Shown: piece after piece, positions 1-7,656 of the stretch
How positions within the stretch are numbered: the first letter of the stretch is position 1
How the letters are laid out: each line of letters opens with the position of its first letter
Source: Paracoccus aminovorans
GTDB taxonomy: Bacteria > Pseudomonadota > Alphaproteobacteria > Rhodobacterales > Rhodobacteraceae
Direction of reading: 5' to 3'
DNA: 64,000 nucleotides
Assembly (NCBI RefSeq): GCF_001546115.1
Contig: NZ_KQ955208.1
Span: 1,764,321-1,828,320, forward strand
Made by a program: the position numbers and the translations under genes
Notes under the pieces: generated by a model
The model's input: only the letters and a program-made list of their open reading frames with translations
Databases searched by the model: none
What the model was told of the DNA's origin: nothing

Positions 1-629
1 CTCTCGCAATACCCGTTCTCCCAGGGTGAACCCGGCTCGATGAACGCGGTCTTGGCACCAACTGCGCCGATCCAGCCCTGCACCTTCTTGGCAATGAATT
101 CCGCGCCATTGTCGGACCTTATGAACGCAGGCGGGCCACGCAAGATGAACAGATCCGTCAGGGCGTCGATTACGTCGGTGGAATTGAGCCTGCGGTTTAC
201 ACGGATCACCAGCGCCTCCTTCGTGAATTCGTCGATGATATTGAGCGTCCGAAACAGCCGTCCGTCATGTGTCCGGTCCTGAACGAAATCATAGGACCAG
301 ACGTGGTTCGGGTGCTCCGGCCGGAGACGGACGCAGGACCCGTCGTTCAACCAGAGCCGACCCTTCTTTGCCTGCTTTTGCGGGACCTTCAGCCCTTCAC
401 GCCGCCATATCCGTTCCACGCGTTTATGATTTACATGCCAACCGGCGTTGTTCAGCAATCCGGTGATCATCCGATAGCCATATCGCCCGTAGGTGCGAGC
501 GAGCGTGATGATGTCTTCCGTCAGCCGTTCTTCGTCCGGGGCGCCGCAAGGAACCTTGCGTTGCGTCGAGCGGTGCTGCCCGAGGATGCGGCAGGCGCGG
601 CGCTCGGATATGCCGAGCGCCTGCCGCAC
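1..629 (-). CDS. IS3-family transposase OrfB (partial, 3' end outside window)
   Basis: Integrase-type DDE transposase subunit of the left IS copy. The visible part runs from the GTG-initiated start MRQALGISERRACRIL through the HTH_21-like region and the first catalytic Asp (SYDFVQDRT), and past the second Asp (RSDNGAEF) to just after the catalytic Glu (SPWENGYCES), where the window begins. It matches the right-hand copy residue for residue over the visible length. As in other IS3 elements, orfB is probably expressed mainly as an OrfAB fusion made by ribosomal frameshifting; no independent strong ribosome-binding site is seen. Confidence 0.9.
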   Translation of the reverse strand, partial: MRQALGISERRACRILGQHRSTQRKVPCGAPDEERLTEDIITLARTYGRYGYRMITGLLNNAGWHVNHKRVERIWRREGLKVPQKQAKKGRLWLNDGSCVRLRPEHPNHVWSYDFVQDRTHDGRLFRTLNIIDEFTKEALVIRVNRRLNSTDVIDALTDLFILRGPPAFIRSDNGAEFIAKKVQGWIGAVGAKTAFIEPGSPWENGYCE

Positions 630-661
630 ATGGTCAATGCACTGGCGACGGCGCGAAGGGC

Positions 662-940
662 TTAGAAGTTTCCCCGTGCAGCCTCGCTCAGGATCATCTT
701 GTCCAAGGTCAGATCTGACACCGCGCGCCGCAACCGCTGGTTCTCCGCCTCAAGCTCCTTGAGACGCTTCAGCTGATCCCGGTTCATGCCGCCATACTGC
801 TTGCGCCAGCGATAATACGTCGGCTCGGTCACGCCGATCTGCCGCACCGCGTCGGAAATTGCCATTCCCTGTCCATGAAGCACTTCAATCTGTCGAAGCT
901 TCAGAACGATGTCTTCCGGTTTGTCTCGCTTGCCTGCCAT
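662..940 (-). CDS. IS3-family transposase OrfA
   Basis: A 92-residue helix-turn-helix protein, the DNA-binding subunit of the transposase. The N-terminal half (IVLKLRQIEVLHGQG through PTYYRWRKQYGG) is the usual HTH_Tnp_1 domain. The C-terminal half (LKRLKELEAENQRLRRAV) is a leucine-zipper-like coiled coil used for multimerisation in this family. It is identical in sequence to the OrfA of the right copy at 1883-2161. A good ribosome-binding site (AGGAGGACCATCAG) precedes the ATG on the minus strand. Confidence 0.93.
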   Translation of the reverse strand: MAGKRDKPEDIVLKLRQIEVLHGQGMAISDAVRQIGVTEPTYYRWRKQYGGMNRDQLKRLKELEAENQRLRRAVSDLTLDKMILSEAARGNF

Positions 941-1231
941 CTGATGGTCCTCCTGAACAGGATATTTCTATCCCAGTGGGTGGACCACTTCAGTGGGGGC
1001 ACTCCAGTGGCGATCAGCAGTATAGGAATCAGGGTGTCCAGTTTCATGATCGAAGCTGGCCAATCTTATGATCGTGGTCAGCAACTTGCACTGGCGGTCG
1101 GAACGCCGCGCCCTGTAAGTATTTCCACGCTGCCCTGCGCCAGCCTGCGACCCGCGGAGGCGTAACTGTTGAATCCTGCGACGGGCGCGTTTTCCTCAAT
1201 GCATCAGATACCTGCAGGGAAACCAGATTTC

Positions 1232-1821
1232 ATGTCCGGCACGAAGATCCTCTGGGGACAGATCATCGTGGTCTTCCTGATCGTGCTGATCTCGGTCTGG
1301 TCCGGCACGCAATGGACGGCCTGGCGGCTCGGCTTCCAGCCGCAGCTCGGCCCGGCCTGGTTCGAGCTTTATGGTATCCCGGTCTATTACCCGCCGGCAC
1401 TGTTCTGGTGGTGGTACTTCTACGATGCCTATGCCCCGCGCATTTTTGTCGAGGGCGGCATCATCGCCGCCTCGGGCGGGTTTCTGGCCATCGGTGTCGC
1501 CATCACCCTCTCGGTGATGCGCGCCCGCGAGGCTGCCGACGTCGACACCTACGGATCGGCGCGTTGGGCGGAGCGGCCCGAGATCGAGTGAGCCGGGCTG
1601 CTCGGCCCCGATGGCGTCGTGCTCGGCCGCTACGATCAGGACTACCTGCGCCATGACGGGCCGGAGCATGTGCTCTGCTTCGCGCCCACCCGATCCGGCA
1701 AGGGCGTCGGGCTGGTGGTGCCGACGCTGCTGACCTGGCCCGGCTCGGCCATCGTCCATGACATCAAAGGCGAAAACTGGCAGCTCACCGCCGGGTTCCG
1801 AGCGAAGCATGGCCGGTGGAG
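1232..1821 (+). pseudogene. traG: traG/virD4-type conjugal coupling protein, N-terminal fragment
   Basis: The first part of a type IV secretion coupling ATPase. The ATG at 1232 starts two N-terminal membrane segments (WGQIIVVFLIVLISVW and FLAIGVAITLSV), followed by the TraG region up to the Walker A motif (FAPTRSGKGVGLVVP) and the start of the IHDIKGENW block. It is doubly broken: an in-frame TGA at 1589-1591 (after RWAERPEIE, a likely CGA to TGA change, since the same frame reads on as AGLLGPDGVVLGR) and truncation by the IS at 1822 just after RAKHGRW. The intact family has about 600-700 residues, so under a third remains. The 228 bases upstream (1004-1231) hold no gene; two copies of a TGATCG word near 1043 and 1068 resemble an IS end but were not assignable. 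Confidence 0.85.
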
Positions 1822-1882
1822 TGCCCCCACTGAAGTGGTCCACCCACTGGGATAGAAATATCCTGTTCAGGAGGACCATCAG

Positions 1883-2161
1883 ATGGCAGGCAAGCGAGAC
1901 AAACCGGAAGACATCGTTCTGAAGCTTCGACAGATTGAAGTGCTTCATGGACAGGGAATGGCAATTTCCGACGCGGTGCGGCAGATCGGCGTGACCGAGC
2001 CGACGTATTATCGCTGGCGCAAGCAGTATGGCGGCATGAACCGGGATCAGCTGAAGCGTCTCAAGGAGCTTGAGGCGGAGAACCAGCGGTTGCGGCGCGC
2101 GGTATCAGATCTGACCTTGGACAAGATGATCCTGAGCGAGGCTGCACGGGGAAACTTCTAA
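1883..2161 (+). CDS. IS3-family transposase OrfA
   Basis: A 92-residue helix-turn-helix protein of the right IS copy: an HTH_Tnp_1 domain in the N-terminal two thirds, then a heptad-like leucine zipper (LKRLKELEAENQRLRR). The ATG at 1883 is preceded by AGGAGGACCATCAG. The zero-frame stop TAA (2159-2161) lies just after the GGGAAAC heptamer at 2149, where a -1 shift would join this protein to OrfB. The protein is identical to OrfA of the left copy. On its own, OrfA of IS3 elements binds the terminal repeats and can repress transposition. Confidence 0.94.
   Translation: MAGKRDKPEDIVLKLRQIEVLHGQGMAISDAVRQIGVTEPTYYRWRKQYGGMNRDQLKRLKELEAENQRLRRAVSDLTLDKMILSEAARGNF
2149..2155 (+). other. candidate -1 ribosomal frameshift site GGGAAAC
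   Basis: The heptamer G GGA AAC fits the X XXY YYZ slippery pattern in the orfA reading frame and lies four bases before the orfA stop. Slipping back one base leads into the orfB frame (CTT CTA AGC CCT TCG and on), which is open through the GTG at 2194. IS3 elements commonly make OrfAB this way, but their best-known sites are A-rich, so this site is inferred from position and frame only. Confidence 0.5.
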
Positions 2162-2193
2162 GCCCTTCGCGCCGTCGCCAGTGCATTGACCAT

Positions 2194-3009
2194 GTGCGGC
2201 AGGCGCTCGGCATATCCGAGCGCCGCGCCTGCCGCATCCTCGGGCAGCACCGCTCGACGCAACGCAAGGTTCCTTGCGGCGCCCCGGACGAAGAACGGCT
2301 GACGGAAGACATCATCACGCTCGCTCGCACCTACGGGCGATATGGCTATCGGATGATCACCGGATTGCTGAACAACGCCGGTTGGCATGTAAATCATAAA
2401 CGCGTGGAACGGATATGGCGGCGTGAAGGGCTGAAGGTCCCGCAAAAGCAGGCAAAGAAGGGTCGGCTCTGGTTGAACGACGGGTCCTGCGTCCGTCTCC
2501 GGCCGGAGCACCCGAACCACGTCTGGTCCTATGATTTCGTTCAGGACCGGACACATGACGGACGGCTGTTTCGGACGCTCAATATCATCGACGAATTCAC
2601 GAAGGAGGCGCTGGTGATCCGTGTAAACCGCAGGCTCAATTCCACCGACGTAATCGACGCCCTGACGGATCTGTTCATCTTGCGTGGCCCGCCTGCGTTC
2701 ATAAGGTCCGACAATGGCGCGGAATTCATTGCCAAGAAGGTGCAGGGCTGGATCGGCGCAGTTGGTGCCAAGACCGCGTTCATCGAGCCGGGTTCACCCT
2801 GGGAGAACGGGTATTGCGAGAGCTTCAACGCTCGATTCCGCGACGAACTCCTGGATGCAGAAGTCTTCTATTCGCTCAGGGAGGCCCAGATCCTCATCGA
2901 GCGATGGCGCCGCCACTACAACACTGTCAGGCCGCACAGCTCCCTGGGATACCGCCCACCCGCACCGGAAGCCGTCATCCCAATAGACCAGCGGCCGACG
3001 ATGCACTAA
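2194..3009 (+). CDS. IS3-family transposase OrfB (DDE integrase domain)
   Basis: The catalytic subunit. An HTH_21-like segment (residues about 1-60) is followed by an rve integrase core with the catalytic triad visible: Asp in WSYDFVQDR, Asp in RSDNGAEF, and Glu in SPWENGYCESFN. The 3' end carries the typical YNTVRPHSSLGYRPPAPEA motif. The annotated start is a GTG without a strong ribosome-binding site, and the frame is open upstream to the GGGAAAC heptamer, so the working product is probably the OrfAB fusion. With OrfA and both ends intact, this copy could be active. Confidence 0.93.
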   Translation: MRQALGISERRACRILGQHRSTQRKVPCGAPDEERLTEDIITLARTYGRYGYRMITGLLNNAGWHVNHKRVERIWRREGLKVPQKQAKKGRLWLNDGSCVRLRPEHPNHVWSYDFVQDRTHDGRLFRTLNIIDEFTKEALVIRVNRRLNSTDVIDALTDLFILRGPPAFIRSDNGAEFIAKKVQGWIGAVGAKTAFIEPGSPWENGYCESFNARFRDELLDAEVFYSLREAQILIERWRRHYNTVRPHSSLGYRPPAPEAVIPIDQRPTMH

Positions 3010-3038
3010 CAATCAACCCGGACCACTCGGTGGGGGCA

Positions 3039-4061
3039 GTCCAATCTGGTGCGCGGCCCGTAGTGCCGGACTGTCGCCATGGATATCCTCGAGCCAGGGG
3101 CCGTCGGCCATGGCGCGTGGCGCCTTGACCGTGAGGGCTGCGATCCGTTCGGCGACGGCCTTCGCGGTCGGCGCACGCATCGCCAGACCAAGAGCCAGGG
3201 GCTCCAGGTCAGACAGCGCGGCGTCGTCCGGCAAGGCGGCGCGCACCGCGGCCTCGTCGATCCGGCCGGTGGCGCTGTGCGTGGAGCGGAGCGCGGTGAT
3301 CAGGATCTCAGCCGACAGAGGCGCGAATGCCCGTCGCTGGACAGGCGGGTGGTGCAGCACCTGGGGCGGGGTTGCCACATCCGGCAGCAGGATCAGGATC
3401 GGGACCCGCATGTCGATGGCGCTTGCCAGCTCTGCGGCAACCCGCGTCCGGCGTGCTCAGAGATTTTTCCGTTCATGAGTTCCGGGCCCAGCACCAGCAG
3501 ATAAGGCGTGTCGCGAGGCAGCCGGCCCATGGACATGGCCAGTGACCAGCCGGTCGGCAACGCATGCGGCAGCAGCTTCTTGAGCGCATCGACCAGATCG
3601 TTAGGAATGCCTTCGATCACGGTGATGGCGCCCGGCACCAGCATCGCGTCGCGGTGCTTGAGGCTGCCGATACTGGCGGCAAGGCGCAGCAGCGGGATCA
3701 GCTTGCTCGCCGGCAGAAGGATACGCGGATGCGATGTGCCATTGGCGGCTGTGGCGGCCGGATCGCCGCCGGCGTCCGCGATCGCGTCGAACTCTTCGGG
3801 CGAAACATTTTGCGCGTTGGGGCTGGTGTTCAGGGCATCCAGCGCGGCGGATCCCGAAGGCGACATGGCGGCCTCCAGCAGCTCAGGCAGATCCGCATCT
3901 TTCGGGTCGAGCGCGGGATCCCATGACGGGGTCAGCCTCTCGGCCAGATCGACCTGCAGGCGGCGGATGGCGTGACGGGCCAAGGAAGCCCAAGGCGCGG
4001 GATGACGGGTTCCGGATTTGGGGTCAGGGTTGCTGGACGGGGTGGAGATTGTCTGGGTCAT
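3039..4061 (-). pseudogene. AAA-type ATPase-like protein, frameshifted and truncated
   Basis: Read on the minus strand from MTQTISTPSSNPDP, one frame runs to about 3445 (PYLLVLGPELMNGKISEHAG). The sequence then continues sensibly only in another frame (ELASAIDMRVPILILLPDVA through PRAMADGPWLEDIHGDSPALRAA), so a one-base indel lies near 3440-3450. The gene then stops at the IS boundary. From memory, the C-terminal phrase (ALTVKAPRAMADGPWL) is like the stretch ahead of the Walker A motif in plasmid- or island-borne AAA ATPases of Rhodobacterales; the ATPase core itself is missing here, so the family call is tentative. The start at 4061 is a choice among several ATGs (the next is about 33 bases upstream). 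Confidence 0.5.
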
Positions 4062-4403
4062 GGCAGGATTCCGGGTATAAGAGAGGCTGGCCATCCGGCA
4101 TTCCGGATGGCGGCGGGGCAGATGGCAGAGCGGGCCGCGATCCCGAGGGGCGGGATGGGATGTAGGTGTCAGGTCTGGGGCCGGCGGGGATCCGGAAGCC
4201 TCCGAACGGCGGGCGTATCGGATCCGTTCGGATCCGGATTCCGGGATGCGGGCGGCAGGCAACTTGGCATTCGTCCGACGTGGGACGGACTTCCGGATCG
4301 CGACGAGGCGCGCTGCCGTCTCGTTTGTCCCGGGGGTATCCGGATCAGCGAGAATGGCTCTTCGTGCGATCCGGATTCGCCCCGTCCGGAACCCGCTGTC
4401 CGG
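4062..4403. other. gap between AAA-type pseudogene and GIY-YIG gene; CCGGA-rich
   Basis: I see no convincing gene in these 342 bases. The stretch is unusually rich in CCGGA/TCCGG words (for example ATCCGGAAG near 4190, GGATCCGTTCGGATCCGG near 4220, TATCCGGAT near 4339), a pattern that runs on into the 3' part of the neighbouring gene. It may hold the promoter of the AAA-type pseudogene. Confidence 0.5.
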
Positions 4404-5552
4404 TCAGGCCCCAGTGGCGGCGCAGGATCGGGTGGCGATCCCGCGCTGCCCTGGCGGGCCGGGGTTGGACGTTGCCGGAACCCGGGGGACCGATGCCGCA
4501 GGCGTGTGCGCTTCCGGGATGTTGTTCGCGCCTTCCGGGTTGCCGTCTGCCCCGGTTCGGGGCGGCGCAGAGATGGCATCCGGAGTCCGGTTGTGTGCCG
4601 CATCGATGACTTCCGCCTCGATCCGGTCGAGGGTGTCGTGGAGGATGGGAAGCGCCTCGGGCTGGTAGATCTCGGACACGACATTCATGATGTCCGCGTA
4701 TTCCGGATGGGGGACCAAGGCTTCCGGATGTGCGCGCTTGAGGCGGGCATGGGCGGCCTTCTCGCGGGCGCAGGCGTCGTGGCCGGTGGGCATCGCGACG
4801 ACCCGGAGCACCTCGACCTCAGCATCTTTTGGGAGCCCGAGCTGGTGTTTGTGACGCTTTACGGGACGGGAAGAATACCCAAGTTTGGGATAGTGCCTCT
4901 TGGTCTGGGGGTGACGGATGTCGAGAAGATAGATGAAGCTGGGCTTGGCGGTCCAGCTCTGCCCGCAACCGGCGCAGTCGCACTGGCCCCATTGCAGATT
5001 GGCGCGAGCGATGCGTTGCTCGTGCCCGCAGCTGTGACGATAGAGCCGATAGTTCGGATTGCCCTGCGGATCGCGCCCGAGGCGCGTCCAGCCGAAACGC
5101 AGTGCCTCTGCCTCTTCGCGATGGACGAGACAGGTCTCGCAGCGTGCCGAAACCACGCCGGACGCGACACGCTCAACGAAGGTGAACTGGCGCCGAATCT
5201 CGTGGCCACAGGGCGGGAGATAGCGGCCGTAGTGGCGATGATCCGGATTCCGGCCGAGCCAGGTCAGGCCGGCGGCTATGGCGGTCGCGCGCCAACGCGC
5301 TTCGATACAATGCGGGCACAAGGGCTGCGCGTTCATGACCACGGAGTGGCGCGCCACATGGACCCCGCCGCAGGTCTGGCAGCGCAGCGCGACATGCAGG
5401 CGGTCCCGAATGCGGGCGATCAGATCGAAGCCTTTGCTCCGCGCCGCTTCGACCCAATGGGCATGCAGTTCGCCATGATGAATGACGAGCGGCAGGTCAG
5501 TGGCAGAGAGCGGGGCGCGGGTGTCGTGCGAGGAACAGGTGGTCTTGGACAT
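4404..5552 (-). CDS. GIY-YIG nuclease family protein with zinc-ribbon-like repeats
   Basis: A 382-residue protein of an accessory family. The N-terminal two thirds hold repeated Cys/His knuckles: CQTCGGVH with CPHC, then PPCGHEI with CETC, then HSCGHEQ with CAGC. These look like successive zinc ribbons of the kind that bind nucleic acid. A GIY-YIG-like core follows (FIYLLDIRHP, then LGYSSRPVKRHKHQL, then AREKAAHARL with its Glu). The C-terminal tail is Pro/Ala-rich and low in complexity. The start at 5552 is supported by a GGGAGGA site; a longer frame upstream lacks one. The gene is intact among wrecked conjugation genes, so it is probably cargo of the same element. Its substrate is unknown. 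Confidence 0.65.
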   Translation of the reverse strand: MSKTTCSSHDTRAPLSATDLPLVIHHGELHAHWVEAARSKGFDLIARIRDRLHVALRCQTCGGVHVARHSVVMNAQPLCPHCIEARWRATAIAAGLTWLGRNPDHRHYGRYLPPCGHEIRRQFTFVERVASGVVSARCETCLVHREEAEALRFGWTRLGRDPQGNPNYRLYRHSCGHEQRIARANLQWGQCDCAGCGQSWTAKPSFIYLLDIRHPQTKRHYPKLGYSSRPVKRHKHQLGLPKDAEVEVLRVVAMPTGHDACAREKAAHARLKRAHPEALVPHPEYADIMNVVSEIYQPEALPILHDTLDRIEAEVIDAAHNRTPDAISAPPRTGADGNPEGANNIPEAHTPAASVPRVPATSNPGPPGQRGIATRSCAATGA

Positions 5553-5955
5553 GGGAAGTCCTCCCAAAAAACAGGATGAGAAGATGAAGCCAGTCCTCGG
5601 TCGCACGCAGGACGTGCGACCAGGAGCCGGTGGCGGAAGAAATCGGACAGGTGCGCGGCTGTGGCTGCCCATCTGTGATGGGCGCCCAACTCGTCAGATA
5701 TGTGGGATGATCAGGCTGCGGGCGCCACAGCACCTGCTCGGCACTATCGGCCATCACCCAGTCGCCCGGCGCCAGTTCGGCTGCGAGTTCCATCTTCCGC
5801 AGATGCTGCAGGCGGCCGACCGTCAGGCGGCGCAGTTCGGGATCCGACGGGCCTTTCATCTCGGGACGCAGATTGATGAGACCGGCGTCATCCGCCTGGA
5901 AACGTATCTCGCGGTCGAGGCGGGTCGCCGCGACCGTTCTGGCCTCGATCAAGGC
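5553..5955 (-). pseudogene. probable relaxase/mobilisation protein fragment
   Basis: The minus frame here reads ATRLDREIRFQADDAGLINL and then DPELRRLTVGRLQHL, KMELAAELAPGDWVM. This resembles the C-terminal winged-helix-like part of VirD2-type relaxases with a DUF3363 region, which end in similar HLxxLELA blocks. The N-terminal nuclease part with its catalytic Tyr and His residues is absent: the homologous reading stops near 5955, exactly where plus-strand sugar-binding protein sequence begins. The reading also lacks a credible 3' end, since the frame runs into the neighbouring GIY-YIG gene. The assignment rests on memory of the family and is moderate at best. Confidence 0.35.
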
Positions 5956-6160
5956 GGCAGATCCGGCCAAGCCCACGAAGGATCCGGTGCCCTATACCGG
6001 CATCCAATATGTGACGATCCCCCGGTTCCAGAGCATCGGCACGGTTGCCGGCCAGCAGATCTCGGCTGCGCTGGCCGGGCAGACGAGCGTCGAAGCGGCC
6101 CTGAAGGCCGCCCAGGACTACGCGGCGCGCGAGATGACCCGCGTCGGCTACCCCAAGTAA
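5956..6160 (+). pseudogene. smoE: polyol ABC transporter substrate-binding protein, 3' fragment
   Basis: The last 67 or so residues of an extracellular sugar-alcohol-binding protein, from ADPAKPTKDPVPYTGIQY to the natural stop after MTRVGYPK. The sequence (IPRFQSIGTVAGQQISAAL, QTSVEAALKAAQDYA) matches the C-terminal lobe of SmoE/MtlE-type binding proteins as I remember them. Everything 5' of about 5955, including signal peptide and start, is gone and replaced by the minus-strand relaxase remnant, so this is a recombination relic. It is followed by a hairpin and by the broken permease genes in the usual smoE-smoF-smoG order. Confidence 0.75.
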
Positions 6161-6179
6161 AGGGCTCCTCCCTGGAGGG

Positions 6180-6206
6180 GGGCGGAGCGGCAAGCTCCGC
6201 CCTTTT
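6180..6206 (+). terminator. hairpin with T run after smoE remnant
   Basis: GGGCGGAGC, a five-base loop, GCTCCGCCC and then TTTT. It lies 20 bases after the binding-protein stop and before the permease gene. In intact sugar ABC operons such a hairpin lets the binding protein be made in excess over the permeases. Confidence 0.75.
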
Positions 6207-6262
6207 CGAGAGCGGCCGATTTCCCGTCCGCACGCGCCGATCATCTTTCATTGGAGACACGC

Positions 6263-7128
6263 ATGGCCACCGCGCATTCGCGCGCGCTTGCGCGCCTGAT
6301 GGTCTCCCCTCGGTCTCCTGCTGCTCTTGTGGATGATCGTGCCCTGGGCATGATCGTTTATTTCAGCTTCCTGCGCTACAACCTGCTCATGCCCGGGATG
6401 GAGACCTGGGCGGGTTTCGACAACTACTATTACTTCGCGACGCAGCCCTCGTTCTGGATCGCGCTGAAGAACACGCTGTATCTGGTCCTTGGCTTGCTTT
6501 CGTTCACATGATCGGCGGCATCGCCCTGGCCTTGCTGCTGAACCAGCCCTTCTGGAGGCAGGGGATCGTCCGGGTCATGGTCATCGCGCCCCTCTTCGTC
6601 ATGCCTACGGTCTCTGCGCTGGTGTGGAAGAGCTTCTTATGAACCCGGTCAACGGCATGTTCGCGCATCTGGCTAAGGCGCTGGGGTTCGCGCCGCTGGA
6701 CTTCCTGTCGCAGGCGCCGCTCATGTCGATCATCCTGATCGTTTCCTGGAGCTGGCTGCCCTTTGCCACGCTGATCCTGCTGACCGCGCTGCAATCCTTG
6801 GACAGCGAGCAGATGGAGGCGGCCGAGATGGACGGCGCCGGCTGGCTTTCGCGCTTTCGTTACCTGACGCTGCCGCATCTGATGCGCTCGATCACGGTGG
6901 TGGTGCTGATCCAGACCATCGTCCTGTTGTCGATCTTTGCCTAGATCCTGGTCACGACCAACGGCGGCCCCGGCGTCGCATCGACCAACCTGCCGGCCTG
7001 GTCTATTCGCAATCGCTTCTGTCCTTCGACGTGGCGGCGGCTCGGCCGGCGGCATCATCGCGGTCATCCTGGCCAATATCGTCGCGATCTTCCTGATGCG
7101 GATGATCGGCAAGAACCTGGACGCATGA
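6263..7128 (+). pseudogene. smoF: polyol ABC transporter permease, multiply disrupted
   Basis: The coding trail of a MalF-type permease can be followed from ATG 6263 (GGAG site upstream) to GKNLDA at 7128, but only by changing frame repeatedly. Breaks lie near 6305-6350, near 6500 (LYLVLGL then IGGIALALLLNQPFW in another frame), and near 6635 (SALVWKSFL then stop; MNPVNGMFAHLAK resumes). There is an in-frame TAG at 6942 (LLSIFA*ILVTTNGGPG) and at least one more shift after 6985. The EAA-loop-like stretch EAAEMDGAGWLSRFRYLTLP is still legible. With this many lesions the gene is dead. It would have been the first of two permeases for sorbitol, mannitol or a similar polyol. Confidence 0.85.
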
Positions 7129-7135
7129 GGAAGCC

Positions 7136-7468
7136 ATGGCACGCAAAACTTCCCCCACCCAAGGGGCCGTCGTCACCGTCGCGGCATGGAGCATCGGCTT
7201 CCTGATCTTCCTGCCGATCCTGTGGACCGTCATCCTCAGCTTCAAGTCGGAAACCGATGCGATCCGCACGCCCTTGCAGGTGCTGTCGGCGCCCTGGACA
7301 ACGGCCAGCTATGCCGAGTTGCAGGCCCGCTCGAACTACGGCGCGCATTTCATGAACTCGGTCATCATCTCGGTCGGCTCGACGGTGCTGGCGCTGATCG
7401 TCGCCATTCCGGCGGCTTGGGCCATGGCCTTTCAGCCCGTCCGGCGGACCATGGACCTGCTGGGATGA
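7136..7468 (+). pseudogene. smoG: polyol ABC transporter permease, N-terminal fragment
   Basis: Starts at ATG 7136, eight bases after the smoF trail, with an AGGAAGCC site. It encodes MARKTSPTQG, a first membrane segment (WSIGFLIFLPILWTVILSF), the periplasmic loop and a second membrane segment (VIISVGSTVLALIVAIPAAW). It diverges after MAFQPVRRTMDLLG, at about residue 110 of roughly 275. The remaining membrane segments, the EAA loop and the ATPase gene are missing. The 188 bases that follow (7469-7656) contain no recognisable gene apart from the terminator of the next gene. Confidence 0.8.
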
Positions 7469-7610
7469 TCTTCCCGAAGAACAATTCCTGACGTTGGATC
7501 GAGGTCGCGAAAGACCGTGGTGCCGCGAAGACGCTCGACAATCGTTGGAAGCGTTGGCTTGTGCGGGTGATGCCGGTCCGTTGCAGGTGACCGCAAAGCC
7601 GTCTTGCCGA

Positions 7611-7635
7611 AAGGAAAGCCCCGCGCCGGCGGGGC
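7611..7635 (-). terminator. Rho-independent-like terminator of the L,D-transpeptidase gene
   Basis: On the minus strand, GCCCCGC, loop CGGC and GCGGGGC are followed by TTTCCTT. It lies 22 bases beyond the stop of the minus-strand gene ending at 7657. Confidence 0.65.
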
Positions 7636-7656
7636 CGTGGCTGTTGCGAGACCGTC

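Larger units (their letters stand above)
1..1001 (-). mobile_element. IS3-family insertion sequence, left copy (cut by window edge)
   Basis: This is a reverse-oriented copy of the element that lies complete at 1822-3038; base p here pairs with base 2823-p there. The inner end at 1001 carries the same terminal sequence (TGCCCCCACTGAAGTGG read on the minus strand). The 3' part of orfB and the outer inverted repeat lie beyond the window. The copies are almost identical; one clear difference is at 719 versus 2104, a silent change in orfA. Such identity suggests recent duplication. Together with the right copy it makes a roughly 1 kb inverted repeat around a traG fragment. Confidence 0.93.
1822..3038 (+). 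mobile_element. IS3-family insertion sequence, complete right copy
   Basis: A 1217-base element bounded by imperfect inverted repeats: left TGCCCCCACTGAAGTGGTCC and, read on the minus strand from 3038, TGCCCCCACCGAGTGGTCC. It encodes OrfA and OrfB with a candidate frameshift signal between them. The flanks do not form a direct repeat (GGAG on the left, GTCC on the right) and belong to unrelated genes: traG ends at 1821, and a minus-strand AAA-type gene begins at 3039. This suggests the copy sits at a recombination junction rather than at a simple insertion site. Confidence 0.93.

Noticed and set aside
1004..1170. A possible remnant of another insertion sequence (IS21-type end) between IS copy 1 and traG
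   Set aside because: The two short TGATCG words are suggestive only; no transposase residue or terminal repeat could be confirmed.
3972..5579. A 535-codon plus-strand frame opposite the GIY-YIG gene
   Set aside because: It reads as Gly/Arg-rich low complexity without a ribosome-binding site. The minus-strand frame has Cys/His knuckles and a GGGAGGA site.
7469..7656. A further transposase relic after smoG
   Set aside because: Neither strand gives recognisable transposase residues; only the terminator of the next gene is supported.
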